Source of the DNA: Dryas octopetala
Lineage: Eukaryota > Streptophyta > Magnoliopsida > Rosales > Rosaceae
Assembly (NCBI GenBank): GCA_963921425.1
Contig: OY992836.1
Coordinates: 13,090,114 to 13,154,113 of the forward strand
DNA: 64,000 nt
Reading direction: 5' to 3'
Below the pieces are notes generated by a model. It searched no databases and was not told where the DNA came from. It saw only the letters and a list, made by a program, of their open reading frames with translations. Numbering within the stretch: the first letter of the stretch is position 1; the number at the start of each line of letters is the position of its first letter. Positions 1 to 14,398 of this stretch are shown piece by piece. Position numbers and translations under genes: made by a program.

Positions 1-228
1 ATTTTGGTGCAAATGTTTGCATGGCGGTGACTCCATTTGGCTGCTGAGAAAATGGAAATCGGAAATAAAATGAAAGAAAACTGATATTGCTCTGCTCAAC
101 GGCATTTCCTAATTTTTTTCTTATTGTTTTAATTAGTGGTCTATTTGCATACCAATTTTTACTGTGAAGTTTAGTAAACCTTCCTTACGTGTAAATTGTA
201 ATGCTATTTGCCTTGCTCAATTGTTCAG
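1..228 (+). other. Probable intron (or 5' end) of the TMEM131-like gene
   Basis: This stretch is AT-rich and holds no convincing coding start. The frame of the downstream exon stays open back to a TAG at 134-136, which itself sits in an acceptor-like CTTATTGTTTTAATTAG. A second acceptor, CTCAATTGTTCAG, ends at 228 and fits recalled plant homologues better, where the sequence continues as ...RGLSH. Confidence 0.5.
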
Positions 229-3200
229 GGGATTGTCACATCCAACCAAAGCATTCCATGTTCTTTTGGTTTTAGCATGTACCCTCTTTTGCCTCGCTAC
301 ATGTGAACGATGCTCTGGGAATGGGATGCAGAAATTATCAGACTGTGATGCTTGTAGCTCATATGGAGATAACTCTGATGTGGCTGTTGCGAATATTCTT
401 CTTGGTGATACCACTTCAGACTATGGAATTCCAAGAACCCACTTCAACATTGGTAGTATATGTACTAGTTCTCATTCATTCTGCTTTCCCTCCACATTAC
501 CTGGTTTTTTGGAGCATAAAATCGAAGTGGCTGATGTAGAAGTTTCTGGGAGTCATTCTGATGATCTATCACCTGTAGGATCAACTGAGAATAGCAAGTT
601 GGCAAGTAACAAAAGCTGGTCATCAGACAATGGTATGTTTAAGTTATTTAATGGAGGGATTGTTTCTTGTTCTTTGAACTCCAAAGAGGCTACTAATGAG
701 TTTTCATCCATTCAAACTGATAGTGCTAATCAAAATGATCTTTCTTCCTGTAGAGGATCTTTACTTTATCAGAAGAGCACAAGTTTTAGGCCGAACAAGA
801 ACCCCGAGATGACCAAATCCAATTCCTTTGTTGGTTCTTCCTCACCCCATGTAGAAATTAGCCCCTCTGTATTGGATTGGGGGCAAACAAATATGTATTT
901 TCCGTCATTAGCTTTCTTAACTGTGGAAAATACATGCAATGACAGGATTTTACATGTTTATGAGCCATTCAGTACTGACGTACAGTTCTATCCTTGCAAT
1001 TTTAGTGAGGCTGTGTTAGGACCTGGTGAAACAGCTTCAATTTGTTTTGTATTCTTACCTAGATGGTTGGGCTTGTCCTCAGCTCACCTCATTTTGCAGA
1101 CAAGCTCTGGTGGCTTCTTGATACAGGCTAAAGGTTTTTCCATTGAGTCCCCTTATGGAATTCACCCATTATTAGGCCTGGATGTTTCTCCCAGGGGAAG
1201 GTGGAGTAAGAAATTGTCTCTCTTTAATTCCCTTGATCAAATTTTCCATGTGGAGGAAGTTACCGCATGGATATCAGTGTATATGGGGCATACTTCCCAT
1301 TATGCAGAGGCAATATGTAGTACTGAAAAACTTCAAGGTTCCAATGAGCTTGGGTTGCTGAGTTCTAAAGATCGGCTCGTTGTGAGTACTGGCCAAGTTG
1401 GTTTGCCTCTGCTGGCAATAAGGCCCCTTAGGAACTGGGAGATTGGTCCACACAGCAGTGAAACTATCATAGAAATAGACTTCTCAGTTGAATCCAAAGG
1501 AAAAATTTTTGGTGCAATTTGCGTGCGGTTGCTAAGGTCTTCACAGGACAAGTCTGATACTGTTATGCTTCCTTTTGAAGCTGAAGTGGATGGAATAGAA
1601 ATCAATGATGATTTTACAGGATCTATCTTAGCATCTCTTGAGGTTTATGCCCCGTGTGCTGCTAGTGAAACTGTTGTTGCTATATCTCTGAAAAATTCTG
1701 CTCCTTACCTTTTGAGAGTTGTTAAGATTACTGAAGTTGCAGAGAGTAAAATTTTCCAGATTAAGTATGTTGAAGGCTTACTACTTTTCCCTGGCACTGA
1801 CACATACGTTGCTGTGGTTTCTTGTACTCACCTACATGTCGAAATAAATGGACACTGTAAATTACTTATACTGACAAACGACTCAAATAGCTCGCAGATT
1901 GAAATTCCTTGCCAGGATGTTATTCATATGTGTTCAAGACATTGGAAGGATTCCACTGTTGAATATGAACATCAGTCTGAAAGGAGTGAATCTGGTGATA
2001 TGAGGACAGTGTCCTCCGACAGTGGCTTGCAGTCGCCATCACAGATCAAGGTATGCATATTTCATGGATTATGTTTGAACTGGGTTGGCCTTTTGAGCTT
2101 TACTTTCTATGCTCTATGTACTTATGGTTCTTATATTTTCTATTTTTTTTACTTGTATTGATTATTTTATTTGTAGTCTTGTTTTTGTTGAAAAAGTGGT
2201 CAAGCATGGTCCCTGTCATATACAAGTATCTAGAACAGTCCTAGCTATTTAAAATCCCTTTCTCAAATTCTGGGTGCTGGAGCTAGCAGGTGTCCATTTA
2301 TGAAATCCTTCTAAAAGAAAGAAAAAAAAATGCGTGTTTATCTGTAACAATTTTATTGACTATTATGGTAAGAGTATGCATTTTTATATGGCTGCAGTTG
2401 TGGCATTTGATCTCAGAATAATTTTGAACTTTTGTATGCTGTTCAATGTTCTTTACCCATGGACTATCTATGATCAATTATGTTGCATGATTTCTTTTAT
2501 GCATAAACATCTTTATCCACAATAATAACAAATGTTTCTATGAACTTATTTGAAGGCAATGGAGACGGCAGGAGCAGATGAATTGGTTCTACGTAACTGG
2601 AAATCTCAAGATACCAAAAGTGGGATGTCTGTGCTTGATGACCATGAGGTATTCTTCCCAATGGTTCAGGTAGGAAGTCATTACTCTAAGCGGATCACTG
2701 TAAAGAATCCTAGTCAAAAGCCAGTTGTGATGCAGCTTATACTGAACTCAGGGGAGATTATTGACGAATGCAAGAGCCCAGATGGTCTTATACAGCCTCC
2801 TTCATCTGGTAGTTTGGTTTGCAATGAATCTACTTCTCCGAGTAGGTATGGGTTCTCAATAGCAGAAAGTGCAGTAACGGAGGCTTATGTTCATCCCAAT
2901 GGAAGAGCATCTCTTGGACCAGTATTGTTTCACCCTTCAAATCGTTGTGGGTGGAGAAGTTCAGCCCTGATAAGAAACAATCTTTCTGGTGTGGAGTGGT
3001 TATCTCTGAGGGGATTTGGAGGGTCACTTTCCTTACTACTGCTTGAAGAGTCTGAACCTGTTCAGAGTGTAGAATTCAACCTCAGCTTGGCAATTCCTCT
3101 CAACATTTCTTCTCCTGACATGTTATTTCACATGGAAGATACCACTCCATCTTGTTTACAGCCATTATCAAAACAGCTCTATGCTAAGAATACAGGAGAT

Positions 3201-4631
3201 TTGCCACTGGAGGTTAGAAGAATCAAAGTGTCTGGAAAAGAGTGCGGGATGGATGGGTTTATGGTACAAACTTGCAAAGGCTTTTCTCTTGAACCTGGAG
3301 AGTCAACAAAGCTTCTAATATCATACCAGACTGATTTTTCTGCAGCCTTGGTACAAAGAGATCTTGAGCTGGCCTTGGAAACTGGTATTCTGGTGATACC
3401 CATGAAGGCAAGGCTTCCTTTGTATATGCTCAATATATGTAAGAAATCATTGTTCTGGATGCGCTTTAAAAAATACTCTGCATCAGTATTCCTTGTTGTC
3501 TCCTTGATGCTTCTAGTGGTTTGGTATATATACCCCCAGGTGTTGGCCTTTTGCTCCTATGATTGTTTGTACAAGAACGATAAAGGTTCCCTGGCTACTA
3601 CTATAAGTAGTACAGGAAAATCATCTCATGTACATAATCATAGAAACAGTAAATTTGCTATGTCGGGTGAGATGGGTAGTTTGTTAAGATCAGCTCAGGA
3701 AGATAAATCCTCGACGCAAGCATCTGTTGGTAGATATCCTGATGAACAGGGAGGGGCGTCAGAGCAGGAAAAATTTGCTCAGCATGCAAAACAAATTCTA
3801 CAAGGTCATAAACAAACTAATGATTTCTCAGATACTCCAAAGAATAAAGCATTAGTTGAGAATTCTGATGAACTAGAAGCATCCCAACCTGGTAGCCTCA
3901 CTGTCAAAACTGGAAAGGAAAAGGGAAGAAGGCGGAAGAAGAGAAAGGGTGCTGGTGCTAAACTAACAGGACTTCTTGAAGTTTCAAGTAGTCAAAGTGG
4001 AAATTCTACTCCTTCATCTCCCTTGTCTCCGTTCACATCTGTAACACCAAAACACATGTGGCCGCTATATCCTGATGTGGGTCAAGCTGTTGAGGCCCGG
4101 AATCCATTTACTCAAGTGGCTCACCAACGCTGTCAGAAAAGTCATGTTTTTAAATCTGCTTCTAAGGCAAACTTATCAGAGCCTGAGGTTTCTTTAATGC
4201 ATTGTAATAATCACCAAAGCTTTCCTTCTCAAGAGCAGCCTTCAGCACCAAGAAAAACTGCGGCCAAACCTGTTTTGTTGCCTTCTGCTACCTTTCCTTG
4301 TGCGGGTAGGCCTGTACCTAATGTGGTATGCTCGCCCTCTTATCAGGCTTCAACCTCTGCTATTTCTCCACATGCTAAAGCCCCTGGGTCCAAACTCTGT
4401 GGCCAGAAAAATGGAGCAGAAGAAAAGGCTCGGCTTGGGGATGAATATACATATGATATCTGGGGTGACCATTTTCCTAGGCTTAAGTTGATGGGTAGGT
4501 CAAAGGATGTCACTTCTCTGGTCTCCAGCACCACAGAGAGTGACTCTGATAGCTTCTTTGTAAAGGGTCCACAAATCCTCATGACAAAGTCTCCACCAAG
4601 ATCTGTAAGTTTTTTCCAACAAGATGGTTAA
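229..4631 (+). CDS. TMEM131-like membrane protein, 5' end missing
   Basis: Two coding exons are visible, about 229-2050 and 2556-4631 (stop TAA). The intron starts with GTATGC at 2051 and ends ...TGAAG at 2555; the junction keeps phase 0 (...QIK/AMET). The open frame extends left to about 137, but without an ATG; the likely acceptor is TTGTTCAG at 228, so the first exon(s) lie upstream. The protein has a hydrophobic segment near its visible N-terminus ([18 protein letters not shown]), a long extracytoplasmic part with beta-sandwich (PapD/ASH-like) stretches such as [12 protein letters not shown] and [15 protein letters not shown], one C-terminal membrane segment ([19 protein letters not shown]), and a Ser-rich basic tail ([20 protein letters not shown]) ending in SVSFFQQDG. 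Animal TMEM131 acts in secretory-cargo (collagen) assembly; the plant role is not established. Family assignment is from recalled similarity. A good GTAAGT donor lies at 4605, but reading through it gives the C-terminus I recall for plant relatives, so I treat it as unused. Confidence 0.85.
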
Positions 4632-7600
4632 TGATAAATTACTAAATAATTTATAACGTTTCTCTGCTGCCAGATCTCTCCTTGGCAGCTTATCCGTATG
4701 TTAATAACAAACTGAAAAAAAGGTAGCCTAAGCTGTAAATAATAAATAGCTTTGTATGGCCTTAAATAATAACAAGATCACTGTTAGCTATGAAAAGGTG
4801 GAAAAAAAGAACAGAACATAGATATTATACATTAACAATGAGATAAAAGATGGGAGGGGGATTGGATTGCTCTCAACTATTATAAGCTTTATGTAGCATG
4901 TGCAGTGCACTTCCAAACATTTTAATTTCTGAAAGGAAAAAGAAGTCTTGAATCGGGTTGTTCTGTTGTCCAACAAAGTTTAGTTAACTAACAACTAGCC
5001 ATGTAAAACTTTGGGGATTTGGGTGGGGCACCGTAAAAGCTGCACTATTATTCTATAATGGAAGGAATAAATTTGGTGCTTAATGAATATTTAGAGTTAG
5101 TATTAGCAATCAATCCAATTTAAGACCTTCATGCATGAATGCACACAAAGGAAAATCAAATTCAAAATCTGAACCTTTCAAAACTTATGTTTGTGGCACT
5201 TGTATTTGAAGAGCCAAAGTTATGTCTGTTTGTAGAAACATTCCCAAGTGTATGCAATTTAGAAACTGCAGATCACTAATTAAATGGGCTGATACATGGA
5301 TTCCAAGATAGCAAAAATCAAGACATATATAATAATCTTGAATTTCATTATTTGTTAAAAGTTTGTTAATGACTCTACTACTTCTGCAATCACCTTGTGT
5401 TTGCCACTGTACTTAATCACTTGGCTTTTAGGAAATTATGCTATTCAAATACATGGTTCTGAAGAATGGTTGCCTGGGCTTGTTTTTTTTGTCTAGTCTA
5501 GTGTTTTCTCGAAATTTCACTATTTTCATGCTTACATAAACCTGTCACGAATATTTCATGGGCTTCAATTTATTGTAATCGTGGAATTCCTGTTATATAA
5601 GCCTAATTATTGAAGTGGATGTGGCTTAGATTTTCCACTGATCAGTGATCACTCTCTTTCGAGATGAATAATATACAAAACTAATGACTGAATAAAAAGT
5701 GCTGTGATGTGTAGGGCCTTGGAGTTCTATGCTGATTAAACAGCCTAGCCCAATTTTATTTTATTTTTTTTTTCTGGATCATACTTGTAGAAGGGGTAGC
5801 AAAGCTCCTCTGATAATTTCACATGTGTCATGACATAGAAGCTGCCCGGGTTTTACAACATTCAATTGCTTGCAACAACCTAACAAAGATTAGCATTTGG
5901 ACAAGATGTCCTTTTGGTGGAAATACAATACAGTTTGTCTTTTTAGTCGTTTTGCATACACCCATCATATATATTAGGACTGGTAGCAATTTCTTGTTGT
6001 TTGCCCCTACCAGTCTTTGTGAGATTGACCAACAGACCTTTACCTAGGGCTGGTTATAAATGCGATATGCCATTCTGGAATTTGCCCATTGATGTGCTTG
6101 AACAGTCTAGTCACTAGTCCATGCATATTCTCATAAACGCATGCACAGGCACGGGTTTGTGTGGTTGCTGTGGGAGACATTTTGGTATACAGATTGTTAC
6201 TTGACATTAGAATCACAGCACCGCATGCATTTACTTCTGTAACTTTCACATTATAGTGGCTTCCTAATTAGGGCACTGCATGCAAGTCCTGTCTCTGCTA
6301 CTACAACCTTATATAATTGAGAGGACAACGGGTATAGATAAGTTCAGGAAATAGCAGCGATGGTAACGGCAGAGAATGATAGCTCGTCTGCTAGCCAGCA
6401 AGTGAGGAAGATGAAAACCATAAAGGTGATGGGATTGCAAAAAACTGATTCATGGATGAGGACTTGCAGGGACCATGAGACTCACAGCTGGCATACCCAT
6501 ATGGAGCACTGTTTGTTATAAGAGCTGGCATAACTGCATGCAACTAAAAACAGTGACCTTGCCCAGTTGCCAGCTCAACAAGAAAATTCCTATTTCTAAC
6601 CAGAACGGATAGCTCGGTATTTTATGTATTCGCAGTTTACCTTGAAGCTGACGAAGGAGTGAGTCGGGTTTTTTTTTTGTTACCTGAGAAAATCATGCCT
6701 TTCAATTTTGCTTGTTTCATTTTCTTCCTCTTCTAGTTTTAACTTCTAGCATTTATGTTATTCAAGCCAATTGATAAAAGGGGATCCAGGAGGGGAACTA
6801 AGGCTGCTGTAAATCTTGGGATCGCGTAATGAATCATATGCATTCTATCATTTGAAACCGTCAAGTTTGTTTATTCCATTGTTTCAATTGTTGATGTGGT
6901 CATTTACGTGGCAAGGGGTAAAGTGATGGTGGAATTGACGGATTTGACTGTTTCGATTTTGTAAGACACGTGAGAAACTTACAGGGGATAAATTGAGATA
7001 AAATTATAGTTTTAGGGAATAAATGTGCAAATAAGCATAATAATAGCTTTTAAGTCCCAACTACTAGAACAATTATTGGGCATAATTAATATACCGTTAT
7101 TTAATATAACTAATTTATATGTAAGAGTATTGTTGGACATACATGTTTATATTTACAAGACATAATATTAATAATATTTCATATTATAACACATAAGTTG
7201 GTTATACCGTGTGATAGTGTATCAGGTATATTATGTCAATATTACAAGCAAGTACACCAATGGATATACCCTTTTTTTTTCTCCACCCATCAGATTACGT
7301 ACAGCATACTAATCCCTAAAATTGACCACCACAGAACATAACTCAATAGTATAAGTCTTTGTTACCCAAAAGAAAATTACTATAAATTTCTGAACGTGAG
7401 GTTAAAAAATTTATTTTTTAGGTAAAATTGAACCCAACTAAAATGTTATGCTTGTCAGAACTCATAAGCATAGAATGAATCATCTAGCCCCATATTTATT
7501 TCTTGGAGTTGTACGTGTACAATCCTTGGCCCCCCTTTTATAAGAGAAAATATTCAAATTCAAGGTGACAAATTATAATATTTAGAACCTTTAATCTTCT

Positions 7601-9213
7601 CTCATATAATGATAAATGTTTTTGTGTAGTGTTCCCCACTAGCCATTTAAAACCAATCATACACATACTGACATACAGTTCCAATGTGCCATTAGGCCCA
7701 TTACCCATTTTTCACAGCTATATGGTATTATAAAGTTTGTATTTCCAATACTGCACTCATATTACCTTATTTTTATAGCAAATGGTAAATGTATATCTGT
7801 CTTCAAGCCAAGAGCAACATATGTTGCCAAAGAAATAAGGATTAGTATCACAATAGAGATTTCAAATGCACATGTAGATAACCATTTTCGGACCAAGTTG
7901 GTGCTCAATGAGGACCACTACTAAATTAAATTTAGTCTCGTTTTTTATACATCACTTTTTTAATACTACAAAATTGGGCTTTCTTATTTAATCCCCACAA
8001 ACAAAGACAAGTTGTTAGTTGCCACATAAAATGGATCTGTTTGTTTATGTACATAACCCTCCCCGAATGGTCAATTTCTTATTAGGGTCTTCCTTGTCCA
8101 ATGGGTTGGGTCTCACCTCTTTCTCTTTTTCTTTTGGTCCCTCATGTTGCACCCATATGTCTTCAACTTAACTGCACAATATTTCACTTTATAAACACAA
8201 TAATGAACAATCACTAATAACATTGATTAGTTTTTACAACTCCACTTCGAATCCAATTAGAAATTTATCGAGTCAGCTCTAAATACCCATCTTAGGCTCT
8301 AAAAATTTTCTTTGAACTACTCCACCTATTGCACATTTGAGTTGACATTCAACTATGTATCGGCTCGAACTGAAATGATGATTAAGTGCCATGCATACTA
8401 CCCGAACCATCTGTTCTCGTACCAACACATTGAACACAATGCTCCTTAACTATTAACAACAAAAATAATAAGAATCAATTTATGGCTTCATTCTTTCTTT
8501 TGCAATATCATTCCATATCTCTAGGTTTCTTTATACCCCTTTTACAGTTCTACCTTTTAAGATCAAATCTAGTATTGAAGTATCGAGTGGAGGAGAAGGG
8601 ATTAGAGAAAGTTTCTCTGCATGTGCCCTGCTTTGCTTTTGCTCTTCTTTTTCACGGCTGCATCAACTTCAGCATTGCATGTATTGTTCCACTTTTTGGC
8701 TTTTGGCCTCACCTCACTACTCGATTTCTCTTTCACAGTTTCACCACAAACTGAGCCCCAAATTTTATGGTGGGTCTTGGCCACACTAGCTATTAATTCC
8801 CTATTTTTGGGACCGCTAGCTCCTCAACCCCAAATAAAAAGTAGAGCCAGCTATTAATTCCCTATTTTTAGGACCATCTCGTGAATCTTTGATATGGTTT
8901 AGAGTAATAATTGTATGCATTGTACCCTTTTCTTCTGGGAATTATTTGTACCCTTTATCTTTACAGAGAAGTCAGTTCACCAATCCTTTTATGTCGGCCC
9001 ATTTTCAAGCTAATATGGTAAAAAACAGCACACCGTGACAATCAACATTCTGTCAATGGATTGTATAACATATATGCATGTTACATCACTTTGAATAACA
9101 ATTAATGAAATGGCTCCTAGTTGCTTAACTTAGAGGCCCTTTATTATTTTTTTTTTTTGGGTTTTCCACAGTACATACAATTTGACCCGTAAAGCTTTTA
9201 TTATTTTTTTTAA
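4632..9213. other. Gene-poor intergenic region
   Basis: The first few hundred bases should be the 3' UTR of the TMEM131-like gene; an AATAAA lies at 4741. The remainder is AT-rich with scattered short open frames that have no recognisable domains, codon bias or splice context. I see no RNA gene or coding exon I can support. Confidence 0.6.
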
Positions 9214-9404
9214 CAATAATGCTAGTTGTCTCATATTTTTTCTCCCACATTTATATCACACCTGATGTGTCATTACTTTACTGGAATGGTATTTTTTTTT
9301 TCTTTTTTAGGTTTTATTTTTTAATTTTTAGTGTCCAATGTATGAATGCCATGTAAGATGGTATGCAATTGTGGTATAAAAATATGATAAGTGTAGCATT
9401 ACTG
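9214..9404. mobile_element. 191-bp MITE, 9-bp target duplication
   Basis: The left end reads CAATAATGCTAGTTGTC; the reverse complement of the right end reads CAGTAATGCTACACTTATC. The element is flanked by the exact 9-bp direct repeat TTTTTTTAA (9205-9213 and 9405-9413). Terminal CARTAATGCTA plus a 9-bp duplication fits a Mutator-like non-autonomous element. The duplication is T-rich, which lowers its weight. There is no coding capacity. Confidence 0.7.
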
Positions 9405-12400
9405 TTTTTTTAATTTTGAAAAGGAGAAGAACAAGAATTGAAGTTTTGTTATAAATGTGAAGGTACGTGAAATTTTTTAACATTAAAACTATAAGCTTTT
9501 CCGAAACTTCCATATATACCATTTGGGTCGATCCTAATAGTAACAAGCAGCAGATTATTAATCGTGGAGTAATGATGATTAGGGAAATGTCTAGGCCCTC
9601 TTTATTTGAATATGGCATGCCACCACCATATGGGAAAGGTCGGGCTCAACTAAAAGGAAGGGCCTATGCGATACTGATTTTCTTGCTAATAATGGCTAAA
9701 TTATTTATACAAGATAATTATGGGCCACACCCAATATTAGGAATGGTCCTAATAAGGGTATTTGCATATTAACAATCGATTAGTAATCTTAGTTGTTCAT
9801 AATTCAACATAGCCTAAAAAGTGAGAACCCTTTTACCCTATACATAGGAAACGACGGGAGATAGTTGGGTTGGTGAGAACGGAGGGAGGAGGTACAATTA
9901 TTTCAGTGGCTTGATGTATGACTTAAACATTCAACATGTCCCCTGCCCCGCACACACACACAAAGAGTTGTCACTTCAACTTATGATTATAAAGTCCAAA
10001 GATTTTAGACTATAGAAACATCGAAGGTTTCTGTCACGCCCTAATTTTAAGGATTTCTGTCACACCCCATTGAAGTTTATGTGATTCACACCTCAACTCA
10101 ACTTGAGAAGGGTTTTGCTAGGTTGGGGCTTCATGTTCTCACAATCTCTCTAGTACGTACTCGAGCTGTCACCCACCCACACATATATATATGTGTGTGT
10201 GTGCGCTTAACGTGATGTATAAAATGCATGTGTTACTATGGAAAGTAAAACATATTTAATGTATAGATCAATGCTTTAATTAAGAAAATGATCAATTAGT
10301 TAAGTTATGAGAAATTTTTTGAGAGATCAAGTTTTGCTTTTCGCTCGACAAAAAGTTTGTAGAATGATGTTGGGGATTAGTTGGTCGATCGAGCAAGCGC
10401 ATGAGGGAGAGACTGTGAGAGAGAGGCATGCTTGAATGATGCACATGATGCATAAATGTATATGAAGTGCACGCTCACGTGCTTGTGCTAATAGAAAATG
10501 CAATGCATCATTGAGACCATGTACCTAATTTTGTTTTTTCATCATGTCCTATATACTATACTAATATACTATCATCTAATATTTTATAATACTCAATTTA
10601 TATATATAACAGTGCATTGGGGAAATGGGAATGCTCTCAGAGTCTACTTAATTTTAATGATATTCTTGTGATGGTGTCAAGACTCAAGAATTGAGGGCTA
10701 ATTGAGGACTAAATCTTCCATGGAGCATACCCCATGCCCCATGAAGAGTCTCTCCTAAATTCCTAATTGAGTTATTTTTTTCCCTATTGTCCAATTATGC
10801 CGTTGGGTGCTGATTTTTGTTTTAATTTTCGATTTTAAGAGAGAAATGTCTATTTTAACCTTTCAACGATTATCAACAAGTTTATAACTTTAGTGATAAA
10901 ATAATTTACGTCTCTTCCCTGTACTCATGGAAGATTTGAGTCTTACCAGCTCTCATCTCCGATCTTAAACAAGAAAAAACAATTATCTATGTCTCAACCA
11001 AAATCCTGAAAAAAAAAAAAAAAAAAAAAGTAAATGGTCCAAACTAGGTCGTGCAATTGTTTATTCTTCTGAAAAAAAAAAACAATTAAAATATGTTTCT
11101 TGTGCACATTAATAGTTGCTTGATTTTGAAGAAAGAATCATATTAATTTCATAACAAATTCAGATTCCCAAATAAATAAATGGTCCAAGCTATGTCGTGC
11201 AATTATATATGCCGGGTTGATCACGTATTTCTATCTGATGTTACAATTAATAAATTCAATATTGCTTAAGCAGTTTGTGGCGTACGTTGATGGCTATCTT
11301 TCATCTTCTGTCTCCATGCATGTTTCGGATGCCTCTAACAATCATTTGGATTTTGTATTACACAATGAGGAAAGAGAGAGAGAGATGGATTTGATAACAT
11401 AATTTGGATTTTGTCATCCATTTATATTAAGGACCGTTGAGTCTAGATATCAAATTACAATATTTTTTCATTTTAATTATCAAAATGTTTATGTTATTTC
11501 ACTTTAGATACTAAATTTCAGTATAGTTACTAACTTTAAAAAATATGATTATATCGAGCTGTGACTGTCTAACAGTCATAACTTTTTTATTGATTTGTTA
11601 TTTTTTTAATATTTGCAAAGCTTAAACTTTAATTTTTAGTCTCTGTGTTATAGGACTTCATCTCCCAAACTAATAAAAAACATTAAACTCTTATAAATTT
11701 TGAATTTTTATGAATTTGAAACAATCACAATTGTGACTGTTCGAGAGTCACACCTATATAACAAACTAATATGTGACCTAATTCAAAATGTCTTCTTCTA
11801 GCTAGGTTAGTACCTAAACTAAAAAAAATTAGTGTATTGTTGTTATTGGAGTAATCTTATACCGTACACTATGTCAAGATCGGGGAAGTTAACAACTGGC
11901 TTTCGCCATCATTAATTAGAAGGTTGGCTTTTGCTTACTTTAAAAAGGCATATATATTTAATAAGCAATCAATTAAATCTTTCAGTACCTGAGACTCTGG
12001 AGTGATATTAATTACAGCAATAAACATGGGCAAGTAACACCTATATCATTAATCAATATTGGTACTTTAGAGTTTACAGTAAGAGATTGATGCTTATGGC
12101 CCGCAGTTGGTAAACTTAGTACTTACACTTGAAGAGGTTTAATAACTTTGTAGCTGACATCACAGGTGTTCACAACGTTCTGTTATTACTTAGCTATAAA
12201 TGTTGTATGGAATCACCACTCTAAAGACCTTCTTTTTTCTACATTGTTTCTTGTTTTGCTTTTTAGGCAATATAATTTCATAATCAGAATTATTTATTTT
12301 TTAAAAAAATTAGAATTAAATATCAAACCAATAATTTTTTTGTATAACATGAAAACTATATAATATTTTAATTGAACTACCAAATTTAAATGTAGTTTTT

Positions 12401-13725
12401 TAGATTATGTTACAAATATGTTGGCCCATTTGATTTGATATTTTTATTCTTTGGCCCACATATTTGTGATGTAATATTATTTTTATTTTTTTATTGTAGT
12501 GGCATGTGATGTAATATTTGTAAATTTTAATACTTTTTACTTTATTAATTTGTTTGACTTTTCAACTAGTACATAATCTAAAATGCTATTTAATTTTGGT
12601 ACCTAAACTAAAAAATTATTAAAATTTAGTAGTTAAAATCAATAGATCTTTATTTTTTATATTATAAAAATTTATTTAATTATTTAATTACTATTAAATA
12701 AATAGACGTAAATCTGAAAACATAATATGTCTAAGGACGATTTTTTCAAAAAAAAAAAAAAAAAAAAGATAAACCATGATTCTTTTTTTTTTTAGTCAAG
12801 TAGATAGACCATGATTCTAATTGTTACTAAAATCACCTATTTATTTGACTTAGTTAATTTTTATAGAGATGACCTTTAAAGCTTAATCTAGAGATGAATG
12901 ATTTTGATTATAAAATTACATTTCGGAATGAAAAAGAAAAAGAGAAAAAGTAAAAGCTGGGAGAAGGATAAAAAAAAGATAACTAACATTTCTACTGATG
13001 GGAGTAGTGGACGTCTATAAGTGGATATATCAAGATAAATTTTCACACATGTTGGTACCCGTCGTTATTAAGTTGAGAACAATGTCTTTCAAGTCTATTA
13101 TTACCCGTTTTGTTATACATTTCTCTTGTAATATTTCCAATTACAAACGAAAATATGAAACACTATCAAAAGAGGAAAGGAAATTAAAACATTAACATTA
13201 TTAGGGTCACTATGACCCTGTTGAACCCTACCCGAATAGTAAATATGATTTTATATTACAAATGTCTGCTAGCATGTTCTACCTCCAAATTGCAAGTGTC
13301 TCTTTTAAAATCATAAGTATTTTCCAAAGATTGAAAACAAAGGGAATATCATTCTTATGTATTCTAGAAGGAGTCAGGGCTGAGGTTTTAAAAGACAAAA
13401 TGAGTAGCATGGAAAATTAATACAATTGGTTGTAATTAATTAATCATTCTAAAATAAAACCAATGTGCACAATTGGTTAAAGAATGAAGTCCAGAAAGGA
13501 ATCCAAAGAAAAGATGTAAGAAAAAGAAGATTGGTTGGTCCTGCATTATTATGATAAGTTAGTAGTAGGAATCAAAAGAGGGATGAGTTGAGTGGGAGTG
13601 GGAGTGAGTGTGAGTGCTCTATCTGTGCATGTTAATTCATCATGAGAGAGTAGGTTGTCCGTTGTCACACACACACACACAAAGGCCTAAAGTTGCAACT
13701 TGCACAACTCAACTCTCTTGACAGG

Positions 13726-13776
<51 letters not shown>

Positions 13777-14398
13777 TGGGTTGGAGCATAGGAACTACAA
13801 GAAGAAGAAGCACTAAAATTTGAAGGAGGGAGAGACTAGAGAGAGAGAGAGAGAGTGTGTGTGTGTGAGTCTTTCTTTCTGCCTGTCTCCATCTCTCTCT
13901 CTAACTTTCATGTTAATTTGTTTATTCTAGAAAAACAAACATTTACTTGATTAATAATCTGCAAGTACTACAATGAATTAAACTTTGGGTAGTTGTTTGT
14001 AATATAAAAATAGCAGAGTGTACAGTTGGTTCTAAGCTTGTCCATCTGTTACGCTTTTCTTGGATGACGCTTCAAGCTCAAACCCCGTCGTTTTCTGCTT
14101 CTTCTGGGTCTTGTCACCTGTGGGCTTTTCCTGCTTTCTTTCTTCACTCTGTTTGAGAATTCAGATATATAAACAAAAAAATCCACCCATTTCTCTTTCT
14201 GGGTCTTCCCCATTTAAACTTTCCCGCTCTCCAAACAATATGAAAATGTCTCTCTCTCTCTCTCTGTCTTTTTAGTTTTAACTATTACTTTTTATGTGTG
14301 TATCATATTTAGTAGTTACCTGTTTTATATTTTCAGGGTGTATTAAATTTGTACCATCGATCCTTCTCTTCTCTCATTTTCCAGCAAACTGAAAAAAG
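9405..14398. other. Intergenic region upstream of the DUF547 gene
   Basis: AT-rich DNA without a supported gene. It contains A/T homopolymers (for example at 11010 and 12750), an ACACATATATATATGTGTGTG palindromic repeat near 10180, and CA and CT microsatellites at 13660-13772. Its right end, from roughly 13.6 kb, is pyrimidine-rich and probably includes promoter and 5' UTR of the gene starting at 14399; a TATATAAA string lies near 14166. Confidence 0.5.
13731..13772. repeat. (CT)n microsatellite
   Basis: An uninterrupted CT dinucleotide run about 40 bp long, about 630 bp upstream of the DUF547-gene start codon, with further GA/GT repeats just downstream (13840-13870). CT tracts are common in plant core promoters and 5' UTRs. 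Confidence 0.95.

Noticed and set aside
164-166. GTG as the start of the TMEM131-like protein
   Set aside because: Nuclear plant genes do not normally start at GTG; the codon lies in an open extension upstream of a good splice acceptor.
4601-4610. GTAAGT donor near the end of the TMEM131-like gene
   Set aside because: Perfect donor sequence, but the read-through end SVSFFQQDG is the C-terminus I recall in plant relatives, so splicing here is unlikely.
9467-9772. 101-codon plus-strand open frame
   Set aside because: Overlaps another frame on the opposite strand and shows no domain or codon-bias signal.
13580-13780. miR156-like hairpin suggested by GAGTGAG and TGACAG words
   Set aside because: The words do not form the 20-nt miR156 sequence and no matching star strand is present; the region is just a CT/GA microsatellite.
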